From the NCBI RefSeq assembly GCF_014836415.1, contig NZ_JACSQY010000010.1, positions 1 through 64,000 of the forward strand: DNA of 64,000 bases. Reading direction: 5' to 3'. Shown here piece by piece: positions 36,566 through 45,428 of the stretch; positions within the stretch are counted from its first letter, which is position 1; each line of letters begins with the position of its first letter. Origin of the DNA: Sporosarcina gallistercoris. GTDB lineage: Bacteria > Bacillota > Bacilli > Bacillales_A > Planococcaceae. The position numbers were made by a program, and so were the translations under genes. Under the pieces are notes generated by a model. That model made no database searches. It was not told the origin of the DNA and worked only from the letters and a program-made list of their open reading frames with translations.

Positions 36566-38785
36566 TTATTCTGTTATTTTATAACCGTTTTGTTGAACAT
36601 CGAGAGATACGTCGATGATACGCCCTTCAACTTTAGGGTTGATTTTTCCACCCAGACTTTGTAGATATTCAATCATATTTTGCGTGTCTGAGAATCCTGG
36701 ATCGGTTACCCGTCCAGCTGCAGAGGCTTCTTTAAACACGTCATATCCATCTCCGCCACGCGCTGTGAAGGAGTTTGTTGCGATGAAGTAAGTCTTTTCC
36801 TCATCCAACGCTACATATTCTTCACCTTCAAGTACCTTTACGTCTTGGATACGTTCTCCAGCTTTTTTCGTACTGTCGAATGTGAACTTCATTCCACCTA
36901 CATGAAGGAACCCACCATACTCCTGTAGTCCTTTTCCACCTTCGATTGTATCTGCTTTAACACTGTTCTCCAGTGCTCGTTTGATATCTTTTCCTGGAGC
37001 CTCCACAATCGCTAGCGGATTACCGAAAGGCAAGACCTTTACAATTTCACCTACTGTAATTGTGCCTTCATCAACAGAGGTACGGATTCCACCACCATTT
37101 TGCATGGAGATGACTGTTTTCCCTTGAAGGGATGGTAATGTTTTCGCTTTCCAAAGCATGGCATCCGCTATGAGATTTCCAAGGTTCGTTTCGTTATGTC
37201 GGACACTCGACGTTCCTTCGTTGCTTGAATCACGCTTTGCATCCAGCACTACTTCAGACTCTACTCCGATAGATTCTTTCTTCAATTCTTCCACACCTAG
37301 TGTGAATGGTGCTAGAATACCTGCTGCTTTCTTATCAGGCTTGATTTTCTCTTTGTCGATCACGATGAGCTCGCCGTGATTCGAGTACATTTCACCTTTA
37401 GGATTGAATTTCACATCGAGAGTCCCCAGGTTTTTCGCATACTCCCCAGTTTGGATGATGAGTGTTTTACCGCCTGCATTGTTTTCTACTGTAATCGGCT
37501 CTTTCAACTCGGTATGGCTGTGTCCACCAACGATGACATCGATACCAGGAACCGCTTTAGCCAGTGATTGGTCACTTCCATAAACGGATGATTCATGAAC
37601 GCCAATATGAGTCAACGCAACGATCTTGTTGATACCTTTCGCTTCGAATGCTGCGACTGTGGCTTTCGCACGATCAATATAATTTTCAAGTTTAACTTTG
37701 TTAGGGGACGCGATGTCCGCCGTCTCTTCCGTTGTTAGACCGAAAAGACCTATCTTTTCACCATTCACTTCGACGATTGTTCCGTCGTAAACTCCGCCAC
37801 CTTTAGCATTCTCCACAATACCACGTGTCTGAAGGGCAGCCAGTTCCGGTTCTCCCGAAAGATCAATGTTGGCACCTAGTACAGGGAAAGTTGCACCTTT
37901 GACATAGTTACGCATTGCGTCATGAGATCCACCTTCATCAAATTCATGGTTGCCGAAAGTGACTGCGTCGAAACCAAGGTAGTTCATCATCACTGTGTCT
38001 GCTTTTCCTTTGTATTTGCTCCAGTAGAGATCGCCTGAGAAGACATCTCCACCATGGAGAAGCAGGTTATTTTCGTGTTTTGCACGCAACTCATTGACCA
38101 CAGTTGCCACATATGGGAATGGTTCCAAATAAGCGTGATGGTCATTCATATGCATCACCATGAGGTCGAAGAAACCGAATTTTGCGTTCCCGCGGTTCAA
38201 GAAGAGTGCAAGTTCGCCTCGTGTTACGGGCATAGTTGCACCGAATACCTTATTTGACTTACCACTTGCGATTTTTTCTTTGACGAGTGCCTGTACATAT
38301 GGAGCGAAGTTTCCGTTCACATCTTCAAATTTTGTTACTTTTATGGATTTATCCACTTCGAGTTCTGCCGCTTTGACGATCATTGCAGCTGCTTCGTTGC
38401 GAGTTAAGTGTTCGTTAGATCCGAATAATGTCTTGGTTTTCCCATTGACCACTTTTTTCTCAGTCAACGCATCGACTGCCCATTTCGCATGAACAGGTAC
38501 ATCTGTAAAGCCAGAGTCCTTATAAGTCCCTCCAGGTTCGAGCCCCATTGTTTTAGCGATGAACACAGCTGCATCAGCACGTTTCACAGCAGAAGTCGTG
38601 TCGAATGTAGTTGAAGAAATACCTTTTGTAATATCGTTTGCCCAAAGGAAGTTGACCGCGTCTTTGTATTTCTCTGATACGTCGGTGAATTTCGAGGCGT
38701 CGGCTGATGCACTTGGTACCGCCAGTGCAGTTGCGACGGCTGTTGCAGTGATAGCTGTTGCCATGAATCTAGTCTTCTTAGTCAT
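36566..38785 (-). CDS. SLH-anchored 5'-nucleotidase
   Basis: A protein of 739 residues. Signal peptide, three SLH repeats (about 30-200), then a calcineurin-like metallophosphatase domain with MHMNDHHAYLEPF, GGDVFSGD, GNHEFDEGG and VGGHSHTEL as metal ligands (about 210-430). The C-terminal 5'-nucleotidase domain carries NLGNLIADA, MQNGGGIR and FTARGGDGYD for substrate binding. It hydrolyses external nucleotides or UDP-sugars, giving phosphate and nucleosides for uptake. A GGGGG site precedes the ATG. It is transcribed alone. Confidence 0.93.
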   Translation of the reverse strand: MTKKTRFMATAITATAVATALAVPSASADASKFTDVSEKYKDAVNFLWANDITKGISSTTFDTTSAVKRADAAVFIAKTMGLEPGGTYKDSGFTDVPVHAKWAVDALTEKKVVNGKTKTLFGSNEHLTRNEAAAMIVKAAELEVDKSIKVTKFEDVNGNFAPYVQALVKEKIASGKSNKVFGATMPVTRGELALFLNRGNAKFGFFDLMVMHMNDHHAYLEPFPYVATVVNELRAKHENNLLLHGGDVFSGDLYWSKYKGKADTVMMNYLGFDAVTFGNHEFDEGGSHDAMRNYVKGATFPVLGANIDLSGEPELAALQTRGIVENAKGGGVYDGTIVEVNGEKIGLFGLTTEETADIASPNKVKLENYIDRAKATVAAFEAKGINKIVALTHIGVHESSVYGSDQSLAKAVPGIDVIVGGHSHTELKEPITVENNAGGKTLIIQTGEYAKNLGTLDVKFNPKGEMYSNHGELIVIDKEKIKPDKKAAGILAPFTLGVEELKKESIGVESEVVLDAKRDSSNEGTSSVRHNETNLGNLIADAMLWKAKTLPSLQGKTVISMQNGGGIRTSVDEGTITVGEIVKVLPFGNPLAIVEAPGKDIKRALENSVKADTIEGGKGLQEYGGFLHVGGMKFTFDSTKKAGERIQDVKVLEGEEYVALDEEKTYFIATNSFTARGGDGYDVFKEASAAGRVTDPGFSDTQNMIEYLQSLGGKINPKVEGRIIDVSLDVQQNGYKITE

Positions 38786-38982
38786 TCGAAATTGCCCCCT
38801 AGAGTAGTAGTTTGGACATGCATGTCTATCATATCAGTTTCAGAGTGTTACGACTAGTTGTATTTGGATTTGTTTGAATACGAGTGACGGAAGGACGGTG
38901 TCTTCCTACGCTGCAGACGGCGCTTCGGGCGACGGATATTTTAGGACAGATAATTACAATGTAGATTGATAGGATAGAGAAA

Positions 38983-39017
38983 ATCCCCCGGTGCCTTGGT
39001 GGCTCCGAGGGATTTGT
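38983..39017 (-). terminator. Terminator after panF
   Basis: AAAATCCCTCGG pairs with CCGGGGGATTTT on the minus strand with a 13-base loop; the right arm ends in TTTTC. Confidence 0.7.
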
Positions 39018-39018
39018 T

Positions 39019-40461
39019 TTAGAATTGGAAGGGTTCGCGTTTTACGGTGAGGCTTCCTATTAAATATGCGAATAGGGATAGGACTACTGGAATCGTGACG
39101 GTGTGGACGCCGAGCAGGTTGCCGTATTCCTGGTTGTAGAAATGGATGGCGATGTAGCTGCCGATTCCCATGACCATGGAGGCGAGGGCACCGTATTTGT
39201 TGCCGTACTTCCAATAGAGTCCAAGGACAATCGGCCAGATGAAGGCGGCTTCGAGTCCGCCGAATGCGAACAAGTTTAGGAAAATCAGCAGGTCAGGCGG
39301 CTGCAGGGCAAGCAGGAAGACGATGATTCCGAGCACGCCGGTGATGCCGAAACTGAGTGCTTTAACCTTTTTTTCAGGTGCGTCCGGCTGGATAAAGTTC
39401 AGGTAGACGTCTTTGACTATGGCCGAACTGACGAGGATCAGCAGCGAGTCGACGGTCGACATGATCGCGGCCATCGGAGCCGCGAGGACGATGCCTGCGA
39501 GCCATGGCGGCAAGACTTCGAGCGCGATGAGCGGGATGACTTTATCCCCCACTTCGATTCCTGGCATGACGGGACGGGCGAAGATGCCGATCAAATGCAT
39601 GTTGAGCATGATGAAGCCTGTGACGATGGTACCGATTGCGAGTGCGCGGTGCATGGCGCGTGAGTTTTTGTAACTCATTGTCCGGACGACCATTTGCGGG
39701 AGGCCGACGACTCCTACGCCGACGAGGATCCAGAAGCTTGAGACGTAGGCTGCGGTCAGGCTGCCGTCTGCTCCGAATGGCGTGACGAGGCGCGGGTTTT
39801 CATTCAACAAATCCTGCATGATGGCTGGAATTCCGCCGCCTGCGATGATGACTCCGATAAGCAGAATGAGCGTTCCGATGACCATGATTCCGCCCTGGAC
39901 GGCGTCGGTGAGCGCGACTGCGCGGAATCCGCCGATTGTGACGTAGACGAGGACGCTGATCGCGAAGATGAAGAGCGCGGTCGTGTAGTTGAGTCCTGTG
40001 AGCGATTCGATGAGACGTCCGCCCCCTACCCATTGTGCGGTCATCGCGGAAAACAGGAAGACGATGATGGCGACAGCGGAGAGGATTGCGACCGCCGGGC
40101 TGTTGTAACGGGCTTTCAGGAAGTCGATCATCGTGACGGCATCGTAGCGGCGGCTCAGGATGGCGAATTTCTTACCGAGCACGAGCAGGACGAAATAACC
40201 GGTGACGACCTGGGTCATCGCAAGAAGCGCCCACCCGAAGCCGACGGTGTATGCAGTGCCGGGGCCGCCAAGGAAGCTGGATGCACTGCCGTATGTCGCG
40301 ACCATGGTCATCGCGAGGACGAAGCCTCCGAGTTCTCGGCCACCGAGGAAGTAGTCTTGCAGGAAGCTGCCGCCACTGCCCATTTGTTTGGAGGCGATGA
40401 ACCCGATGGCGAATATTGCAATCAGGAATACGATAAGCGGAATGAGTACGCCGATGTTCAT
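39019..40461 (-). CDS. panF: Sodium/pantothenate symporter PanF
   Basis: A protein of 480 residues of the sodium:solute symporter family with about 13 membrane segments. The early FLGGRELGGFVLAMTMVATYGSASSFLGGPG and the YKNSRAMHRALAIG stretch fit PanF. It imports pantothenate for coenzyme A synthesis with sodium. Its ATG overlaps the stop of the small YhdT-like gene (ATGA), a pairing seen widely in bacteria. Substrate assignment rests on family resemblance and this partner. GC-rich codons here contrast with the AT-rich accessory regions. Confidence 0.88.
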   Translation of the reverse strand: MNIGVLIPLIVFLIAIFAIGFIASKQMGSGGSFLQDYFLGGRELGGFVLAMTMVATYGSASSFLGGPGTAYTVGFGWALLAMTQVVTGYFVLLVLGKKFAILSRRYDAVTMIDFLKARYNSPAVAILSAVAIIVFLFSAMTAQWVGGGRLIESLTGLNYTTALFIFAISVLVYVTIGGFRAVALTDAVQGGIMVIGTLILLIGVIIAGGGIPAIMQDLLNENPRLVTPFGADGSLTAAYVSSFWILVGVGVVGLPQMVVRTMSYKNSRAMHRALAIGTIVTGFIMLNMHLIGIFARPVMPGIEVGDKVIPLIALEVLPPWLAGIVLAAPMAAIMSTVDSLLILVSSAIVKDVYLNFIQPDAPEKKVKALSFGITGVLGIIVFLLALQPPDLLIFLNLFAFGGLEAAFIWPIVLGLYWKYGNKYGALASMVMGIGSYIAIHFYNQEYGNLLGVHTVTIPVVLSLFAYLIGSLTVKREPFQF

Positions 40462-40814
40462 GAGTTCGGTCCTTTCTGGGTGCGAGTGTCGGGTTGGGCA
40501 GGATGGTACGTCGGGTCGTCGTCGAGCGGCATGTCAGTGAGGACGAATTTCGCGAGGACGACGGTGATGATGCTCATGAGAATGAAGCCGACGACACAGC
40601 TCCAGAAGAACCAGTCGGGCAGGCCGAGTATGTATGTGTATTCTTCAACGGGGCGGCCACCGAGTCCATACGCGAAGCCGAACCACCAGACGAAGTTGAA
40701 GACGGCAAGTGCGACGCCGATCCAAGCCTCTTTGTGCGCAGTTTTGAAGCGCGGGTCTTGTTTGTGTTCCTTGGGTTGCGGTGAGTTCGGTAGTTTAGGT
40801 GTGTCGGGTCGCAT
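40458..40814 (-). CDS. YhdT-family (DUF997) membrane protein
   Basis: A protein of 118 residues with two membrane segments (about 30-55 and 68-95, the second with WFFWSCVVGFILMSIITVVLA) and a charged N-terminus. It is cotranscribed and translationally coupled with panF. Members are found next to PanF and are presumed to help it; the mechanism is not known. An AAAGGAGG site precedes the ATG. Confidence 0.85.
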   Translation of the reverse strand: MRPDTPKLPNSPQPKEHKQDPRFKTAHKEAWIGVALAVFNFVWWFGFAYGLGGRPVEEYTYILGLPDWFFWSCVVGFILMSIITVVLAKFVLTDMPLDDDPTYHPAQPDTRTQKGPNS

Positions 40815-40915
40815 GGCGGTGCCTCCTTTTAGTGGATGGTGGGTTTTTGTTGAGTATATCCTATTTTGTGGGTTGGGGGTAGGGGGATTTTTGGGGTGGT
40901 TGGGGGTGGATGGCG

Positions 40916-41143
40916 CGAATTGAGCAGTTCGGCACGGGAATCGAGCGCTTAGACAGCGGTATGGAGCGCTTCGGCACGGGAATCGAGCGCTTCGGCACGG
41001 GAATTGAGCGCTTAGACAACGGTATGGAGCGCTTCAGCTCGGGAATCGAGCGCTTAGACAGCGGTATGGAGCGCTTCGGCACGGGAATCGAGCGCTTCAG
41101 GAGCGGTATGGAGCGCTTCGGCACGGGAATCGAGCGCTTAGTT
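40916..41143. repeat. 21-bp tandem array 1 (GAGCGCTT type)
   Basis: About eleven units of 21 bases; each has the core GAATCGAGCGCTT or GTATGGAGCGCTT and an 8-base variable part (for example CGGCACGG or AGACAGCG). Both strands stay free of stop codons because the unit is seven codons, which creates false proteins. The array lies between the YhdT promoter region and conserved element 1. Confidence 0.85.
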
Positions 41144-41193
41144 TGAAAAACCATAGATTCCCGAAAAACCCTTTATGAACTCAGATCTTCCAA

Positions 41194-41275
41194 AAATGCG
41201 TAACGTAGCGAAGCACACCAATTAGTCTTGGTTTTGAACCTAGGAGATCCCGATTGGTCACGAGCTTTGAAAAGG
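41194..41275 (+). repeat. Conserved intergenic element 1
   Basis: Carries AAATGCGTAACGTAGCGAAG, then GCACACCAATTAGTCTTGG, TTTTGAACC, and GATTGGTCACGAGCTT. The same order and spacing recur at 42531, 46938 and 52563. It follows its array directly. No coding potential. Confidence 0.8.
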
Positions 41276-41373
41276 AATGAATTATGGATAGTTTCCGCGG
41301 GAGTTTACAAGTTCCCTTGAGAACCTTTTCGTATTTAGACTATAGCATGCCCTCTGTCTACCTACTTGTTCAG

Positions 41374-41401
41374 AAAAAAACACTCCGCAAAGCGAAGTGC
41401 C
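41374..41401 (-). terminator. Terminator after the NERD-domain gene
   Basis: CACTTCG pairs with CGGAGTG, followed by T7 on the minus strand, about 35 bases after the stop at 41435. Confidence 0.7.
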
Positions 41402-41434
41402 CAAAATTAATCTAGGAGTTCCATCTAGCAGGAC

Positions 41435-42397
41435 CTAATGGATTAGCTCATAGTAACTCCCCCTACCAATGCCATGTTGTTTTAACTTAGAACGCGCAAG
41501 CAATCGTTTTGCCGTATGACGATCTGTGATCCCAGTAAACTCGCAGAAAGCTTGATTCGTTAATTTGTGAGGCATCAGCATGAACCACTCTTCAATGGTC
41601 GCCATGTGACTATCGCTCTTCCGTTTTCCGCATAAACGGCATTCCCACCGACGGGCTGTCCAAATCATTATAGAGGGAACGGTACAAGTCGAACAAAACA
41701 CACCTTTTTTGAGGGTTTGAGGTTGGATTTTATAATGCGTAACAAGCGGATATGGATTGTATTCACTATGCGATCTAGCTAACTCTTTCGCGATTCTTGA
41801 AATATCTCGTTCTCTTAAGATCTCTTTTCCGGGTATAAGTGATCGGAAAAAAGTAGGTGCTTCATAAGAAGTGTAAATAGGCATCGTGGGCTCCCCTTCT
41901 ATTTGCATCTGGTTATTGTAAGCAAATACAATGATCCCTTTGACCGGAATATTGATGTTTCTCCTCCCTAACCATTTTTGGAGAAATTGAACTTTGCGAT
42001 CGACTTCGGCAATCGGACTACGGAAAAGTTGGGATACCCCTTTGTCTTTGACTTGTAAGAACTGAGTGGGATTGGCTGTAACAATAATTTTGTCTGCTCT
42101 ATTTTTAATTTCAGAGATGATGATGGATTCTGGGGAGATGAAAAGCGAATCAATTTGAAAGTAAACGCCTTCATGATGCAAGGATAGATCATGGAGAATG
42201 GCATGAGGAAAATCGGTTCGTACTTCTTTCATATAGCGATCATATTCTAATTCGCCACTGTATCCAGCTCGCGTGTTGTGCAATTCATCCGTGATGAATT
42301 TATATTTTTCATGATGACGCGGTAGCCGCCTTTCTAGAGCAAGCAGTCCGCTTAGCAATTTGGGAGCAGTTCGATGTTTGTGCAGCAATGACCTCAC
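41435..42397 (-). CDS. NERD-domain (nuclease-related) protein
   Basis: A protein of 320 residues. The NERD domain (about 45-160) has GYSGELEYDRYM, IDSLFISPESIII and SEIKN, giving the E-D-ExK pattern of restriction-like nuclease folds. The C-terminal half has a four-Cys zinc ribbon (CSTC and CRLC, about 240-262) and a helical tail that may bind DNA. The biological role of NERD proteins is poorly known; DNA processing is the usual guess. It is flanked on both sides by conserved repeat loci, 1 and 2. Confidence 0.82.
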   Translation of the reverse strand: MRSLLHKHRTAPKLLSGLLALERRLPRHHEKYKFITDELHNTRAGYSGELEYDRYMKEVRTDFPHAILHDLSLHHEGVYFQIDSLFISPESIIISEIKNRADKIIVTANPTQFLQVKDKGVSQLFRSPIAEVDRKVQFLQKWLGRRNINIPVKGIIVFAYNNQMQIEGEPTMPIYTSYEAPTFFRSLIPGKEILRERDISRIAKELARSHSEYNPYPLVTHYKIQPQTLKKGVFCSTCTVPSIMIWTARRWECRLCGKRKSDSHMATIEEWFMLMPHKLTNQAFCEFTGITDRHTAKRLLARSKLKQHGIGRGSYYELIH

Positions 42398-42530
42398 CTC
42401 AAGTTTTCTTACTAGTGTAGCTTGTGTTTGAAGGAAAAGATATAGAATGTCGCAAAGCCGAATTATTGGCCTTTTGACACAATTTAAATAGATGATTCAG
42501 GTGACAGTCCGGGTTAGGATTTCTTTTCTT

Positions 42531-42613
42531 AAAATGCGTAGCGTAGCGGAGCACACCAATTAGTCTCGGTTTTGAACCTAAGATTGAAGGATTGGTCGCG
42601 AGCTTGGAGGCTC
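42531..42613 (+). repeat. Conserved intergenic element 2
   Basis: AAATGCGTAGCGTAGCGGAG, then GCACACCAATTAGTCTCGG, TTTTGAACC and GGATTGGTCGCGAGCTT. Here the array follows the element on the right. Confidence 0.8.
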
Positions 42614-42663
42614 GGGGCGGAAGGTTGGTTTCCGCGTGATGTGCGAGAGCCTGAGCGATGGGT

Positions 42664-42812
42664 GGAATGGAGCGTTTAACTTACGGAATCGAGCGCTTAA
42701 GAGGGCGAATGGAGCGTTTAGCTTACGGAATCGAGCGCTTAGGCGGGCGAATGGAGCGCTTAGCTTACGGAATTGAGCGCTTAGGCGGGCGAATGGAGCG
42801 TTTAGCGTGTCA
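42664..42812. repeat. 21-bp tandem array 2 (GAGCGYTTA type)
   Basis: About seven units of 21 bases alternating GAATGGAGCGTTTAGCTTACG and GAATCGAGCGCTTAGGCGGGC in pattern. It ends a few bases before the terminator of the exonuclease gene. Confidence 0.85.
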
Positions 42813-42821
42813 ATAACGCAC

Positions 42822-42847
42822 AAAAACCCTGCTGCGGCAGGGTTTTT
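42822..42847. terminator. Terminator after exonuclease 1
   Basis: AAAAACCCTGCTGCGGCAGGGTTTTT is a compact symmetric stem, usable on both strands; its right edge overlaps the stop codon of the exonuclease gene. Confidence 0.85.
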
Positions 42848-43445
42848 ACTTGGTGCAGTATTGATAGATGGCGGCGGTTGCGAGGCAGTCGCCGATTGCG
42901 TTGTGGGCGTCGTGCTCGAGTTGCAGGTATTGTGTGAGTGTCGTGAGTTTGTGGTTGGGTGTGTCTTTGATTTTCTGGCGTGCGATTTTGACGGTGTCGA
43001 TGACGGTGTATTCCGGAAGGGTGACGCCATTTACGCCTTCGAGCGCGTACAGGAAGCCCATGTCGAATGAGGCGTTGTGCGCAATAATCGGAAGCTCCCC
43101 AATGAATTCCACCAGATCGCCGATTTTTTCATCGATTGTCGGCGCGTCTTCCACCATTTCATTGGAGATGCCTGTAAGACGGGTGATGGTCGGTGAAATG
43201 TAGCGTCTTGGATTGATAAGGACGTCCATCTGCTCATCTTTCCAATGATCGAAATAGCGGATTGCTCCAATTTGGATGATTTGGTCGGCACCCGCCCGTA
43301 ACCCCGTTGTCTCGAAGTCGAGCACGACGTAATCGGTTACGGGTTTCGTGCTTTTTTTATATTTTTGAGAAGTTGTTTTGCGTGAACGGTTTGGTTGCTC
43401 GGCCTTTTCCTGCAACAACCGGATCGCTTTTTCGTGGATATCCAT
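42846..43445 (-). CDS. DEDDh 3'-5' exonuclease (DnaQ/epsilon-like), paralogue 1
   Basis: A protein of 199 residues. A basic N-terminal tail of 40 residues precedes an exonuclease domain with all five DEDDh residues: DFETTG (Asp, Glu), HNASFDMGFL (Asp), and HNAIGD (His, Asp). It should remove nucleotides from 3' ends of DNA or RNA; unlike polymerase-linked epsilon it stands alone. It is monocistronic. A diverged paralogue lies at 52796-53431, also beside a 21-bp array. Confidence 0.88.
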   Translation of the reverse strand: MDIHEKAIRLLQEKAEQPNRSRKTTSQKYKKSTKPVTDYVVLDFETTGLRAGADQIIQIGAIRYFDHWKDEQMDVLINPRRYISPTITRLTGISNEMVEDAPTIDEKIGDLVEFIGELPIIAHNASFDMGFLYALEGVNGVTLPEYTVIDTVKIARQKIKDTPNHKLTTLTQYLQLEHDAHNAIGDCLATAAIYQYCTK

Positions 43446-43556
43446 TGAGCAGCACTCCTTCTACGAACCTATTATGGTTAGTATACCCTGGAACATTTGC
43501 ACAAAACAGACTCCACGTCTTATTTACAATGAATTTATTTCACTCCGTGACTAACG

Positions 43557-44321
43557 TTACAGCCGTTTTTTATTGAAATGAAGAATGGTTCCTATTAGAA
43601 AGAAGAGTATGGCACCCGTTGCGACGAGGAAGGGTGTCAGTATTTCTTTCGATGCCACTGCCCCGGTTATCAGTTGCGGGGGTGCTGACAGCAGCTGGAG
43701 CGGATTCCATGTAGCGGAATCCGGGAAAATTGCGATGACGAACAATGCGATGACCGTCATCACTGTCACTAAAAGGCCACCATATGCCGAGGCGAAATAA
43801 GTGTTGCCCCATAATGTGATGGTGAACAGCAGGATTCCGAATACGTAGACACAGCCCGCTGCCAGGAATAAATGCTCCAGAATGCTTTGATCCCAATAAA
43901 AGGCGGTGTAGCTGTATGTGATGAAGAAAGTCAGCAAGAATGCGAGCGTCCAATAGATGATTCCCATGATGAATTTCGTTGTAATCACGGTACTGCGGCG
44001 CAATCCTTTTGTGAGTAAAATGACGAGCGTCCCTTTTTCAAGCTCTTTCGACATCATCGTGCTGAACAACAGAATGAAGATGAACAGCCCCATTTGCGGG
44101 AAGTTTTTGTAGAATTGCAGCCACGAGTCAAGTGCGGTTGGTTCAGGCAAATTCAGGACAGCGCCTTCAGGCATGAAGTTCTCCATGAGCATGGGTGTGA
44201 TTTTTGCGGTGAACGGATTCAAGATGCCGATCACAGAAAAGATCAGCACGGTCAGCAGCAACTTGTAGGACTTTACACTTTCCGTCCATTCTTTCTTGAG
44301 AAAACCAAGCCAAGGACTCAT
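43557..44321 (-). CDS. ABC transporter permease (YxlG-like)
   Basis: A protein of 254 residues with six membrane segments, of the ABC-2/NosY type. The ATG overlaps the ATPase stop, so they form one transporter. No substrate-binding protein is present, which suggests export, perhaps of a peptide or toxic compound. Gene order with an ATPase and a PLDc_N-like small protein recalls the end of the Bacillus sigY operon. Confidence 0.82.
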   Translation of the reverse strand: MSPWLGFLKKEWTESVKSYKLLLTVLIFSVIGILNPFTAKITPMLMENFMPEGAVLNLPEPTALDSWLQFYKNFPQMGLFIFILLFSTMMSKELEKGTLVILLTKGLRRSTVITTKFIMGIIYWTLAFLLTFFITYSYTAFYWDQSILEHLFLAAGCVYVFGILLFTITLWGNTYFASAYGGLLVTVMTVIALFVIAIFPDSATWNPLQLLSAPPQLITGAVASKEILTPFLVATGAILFFLIGTILHFNKKRL

Positions 44322-45214
44322 TTCAGCACCTCCAGTACCACTTGTTCGAGCGGTTTTTTGTGGGCATGCATCGACTGGATGACGAGATTGCGGTCTGTGA
44401 GCTGGCGTATGAATTGCATGCGTTCACTCTCGCTGGATAACTGTACGATGAGTGCATTTTCTTCTATAGAGATGTGGTATTCCAGGTCGTTCAGCTGAGA
44501 TAGCGCGTGTTCCGCAGTTGTGGTGAACGTGAATACGAATTGATGGTCCACTTGCTCCTGGAGTGCTGCGAGTTCATCCTCAAAAATGATGGTCCCTTCG
44601 TGAAGCATGGCAACTCGATCACAGATCTGTTCGGCGTCTGAGAGGATGTGCGTTGAAAAGAAGACAGTCGTTTCGGATTTAGCCGCTTGTAAGATGGATA
44701 AAATCTGTGCACGTCCGACTGGATCGAGTGCTGACGTGGGTTCATCACAAATCAGCAATTTCGGGCGATTCAGGAGTGCTTGCGCGATGCCTAGGCGTTG
44801 TTTCATGCCTCTCGAGTAGGTTCGGATAGGTGATTTCGTATGGGATAACCCGACGAGTTCGAGCAGTTCTTTAATGCGTGGTGCGCGTTCCGATTTCTGC
44901 ATATTCGTGATGACGGCACATAGCTGCAAGTATTCGCGGGCGTTGTAATACGGATAAAATTCCGGGACGTCCGGCAAGTAGCCGATGTGCGTATTCGATT
45001 TCGTTTGGCCGAAAGCGACAGGCTGACCGGCGATTGTGATCGTTCCTGACGTGAGCGGGAGCAGTCCCAACATGCATTTCATGAGTGTCGTTTTGCCGGC
45101 CCCGTTTGCACCTACGAACCCGAAAACGGAGTGCTCCGGTATGGTAAGGGTGACGTTTTTCAAGACTTCTTTTGCGCCAAATCGCTTGGTGACTTGGTTA
45201 ATGGATACGACCAT
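44318..45214 (-). CDS. ABC transporter ATP-binding protein (YxlF-like)
   Basis: A protein of 298 residues. Walker A is GANGAGKTT (about 35), the signature YSRGMKQRLGIAQ (about 133), Walker B LLICDEPTSALDP (about 155), and the switch His in FFSTHILSD (about 188). The C-terminal 80 residues form the extra domain of drug and bacteriocin exporters. It powers the adjacent permease. The start overlaps the small membrane gene upstream by 17 bases, showing tight coupling. Confidence 0.9.
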   Translation of the reverse strand: MVVSINQVTKRFGAKEVLKNVTLTIPEHSVFGFVGANGAGKTTLMKCMLGLLPLTSGTITIAGQPVAFGQTKSNTHIGYLPDVPEFYPYYNAREYLQLCAVITNMQKSERAPRIKELLELVGLSHTKSPIRTYSRGMKQRLGIAQALLNRPKLLICDEPTSALDPVGRAQILSILQAAKSETTVFFSTHILSDAEQICDRVAMLHEGTIIFEDELAALQEQVDHQFVFTFTTTAEHALSQLNDLEYHISIEENALIVQLSSESERMQFIRQLTDRNLVIQSMHAHKKPLEQVVLEVLK

Positions 45215-45428
45215 CTTCGTCTCCCCTTCCTGCGATGAAGTAAATAAGCGGTCCGACGAATTGAATGAAGAGCACGATGAGCAGCCACATCACTTGGTTG
45301 CCGAAGCGGTAATGCGGGTGGCGAATGACATGAATGACGGAAAAAATGGCGAGTCCGAATTGCAATATGACGAGCGGGATGATGAATGGCAAGTATTCTA
45401 TGAGCAGGTCCAAATCTGTGTTCATCAT
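45198..45428 (-). CDS. Small PLDc_N-domain membrane protein (YxlE-like)
   Basis: A protein of 76 residues with two membrane segments separated by VIRHPHYRFGNQ, followed by LFIQFVGPLIYFIAGR. It fits the phospholipase D N-terminal membrane-anchor family found as a stand-alone protein beside ABC exporters. In Bacillus the YxlE member negatively influences the sigY operon; a similar modulating role here is inference. Confidence 0.78.
   Translation of the reverse strand: MMNTDLDLLIEYLPFIIPLVILQFGLAIFSVIHVIRHPHYRFGNQVMWLLIVLFIQFVGPLIYFIAGRGDEDGRIH

Noticed and set aside
40033..40923. A 296-codon plus-strand frame across panF
   Set aside because: It is antisense to a convincing symporter gene and its composition (Asp/Glu/Gly-rich) is the mirror of GC-rich coding sequence.
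40861..41154. Open frames on both strands encoding Pro/Ser or Gly/Glu heptad repeats
   Set aside because: A 21-bp unit is seven codons, so stop-free frames arise on both strands from the DNA repeat itself; there is no ribosome site. The same applies to 46577-46969, 52327-52617 and 42578-43030.
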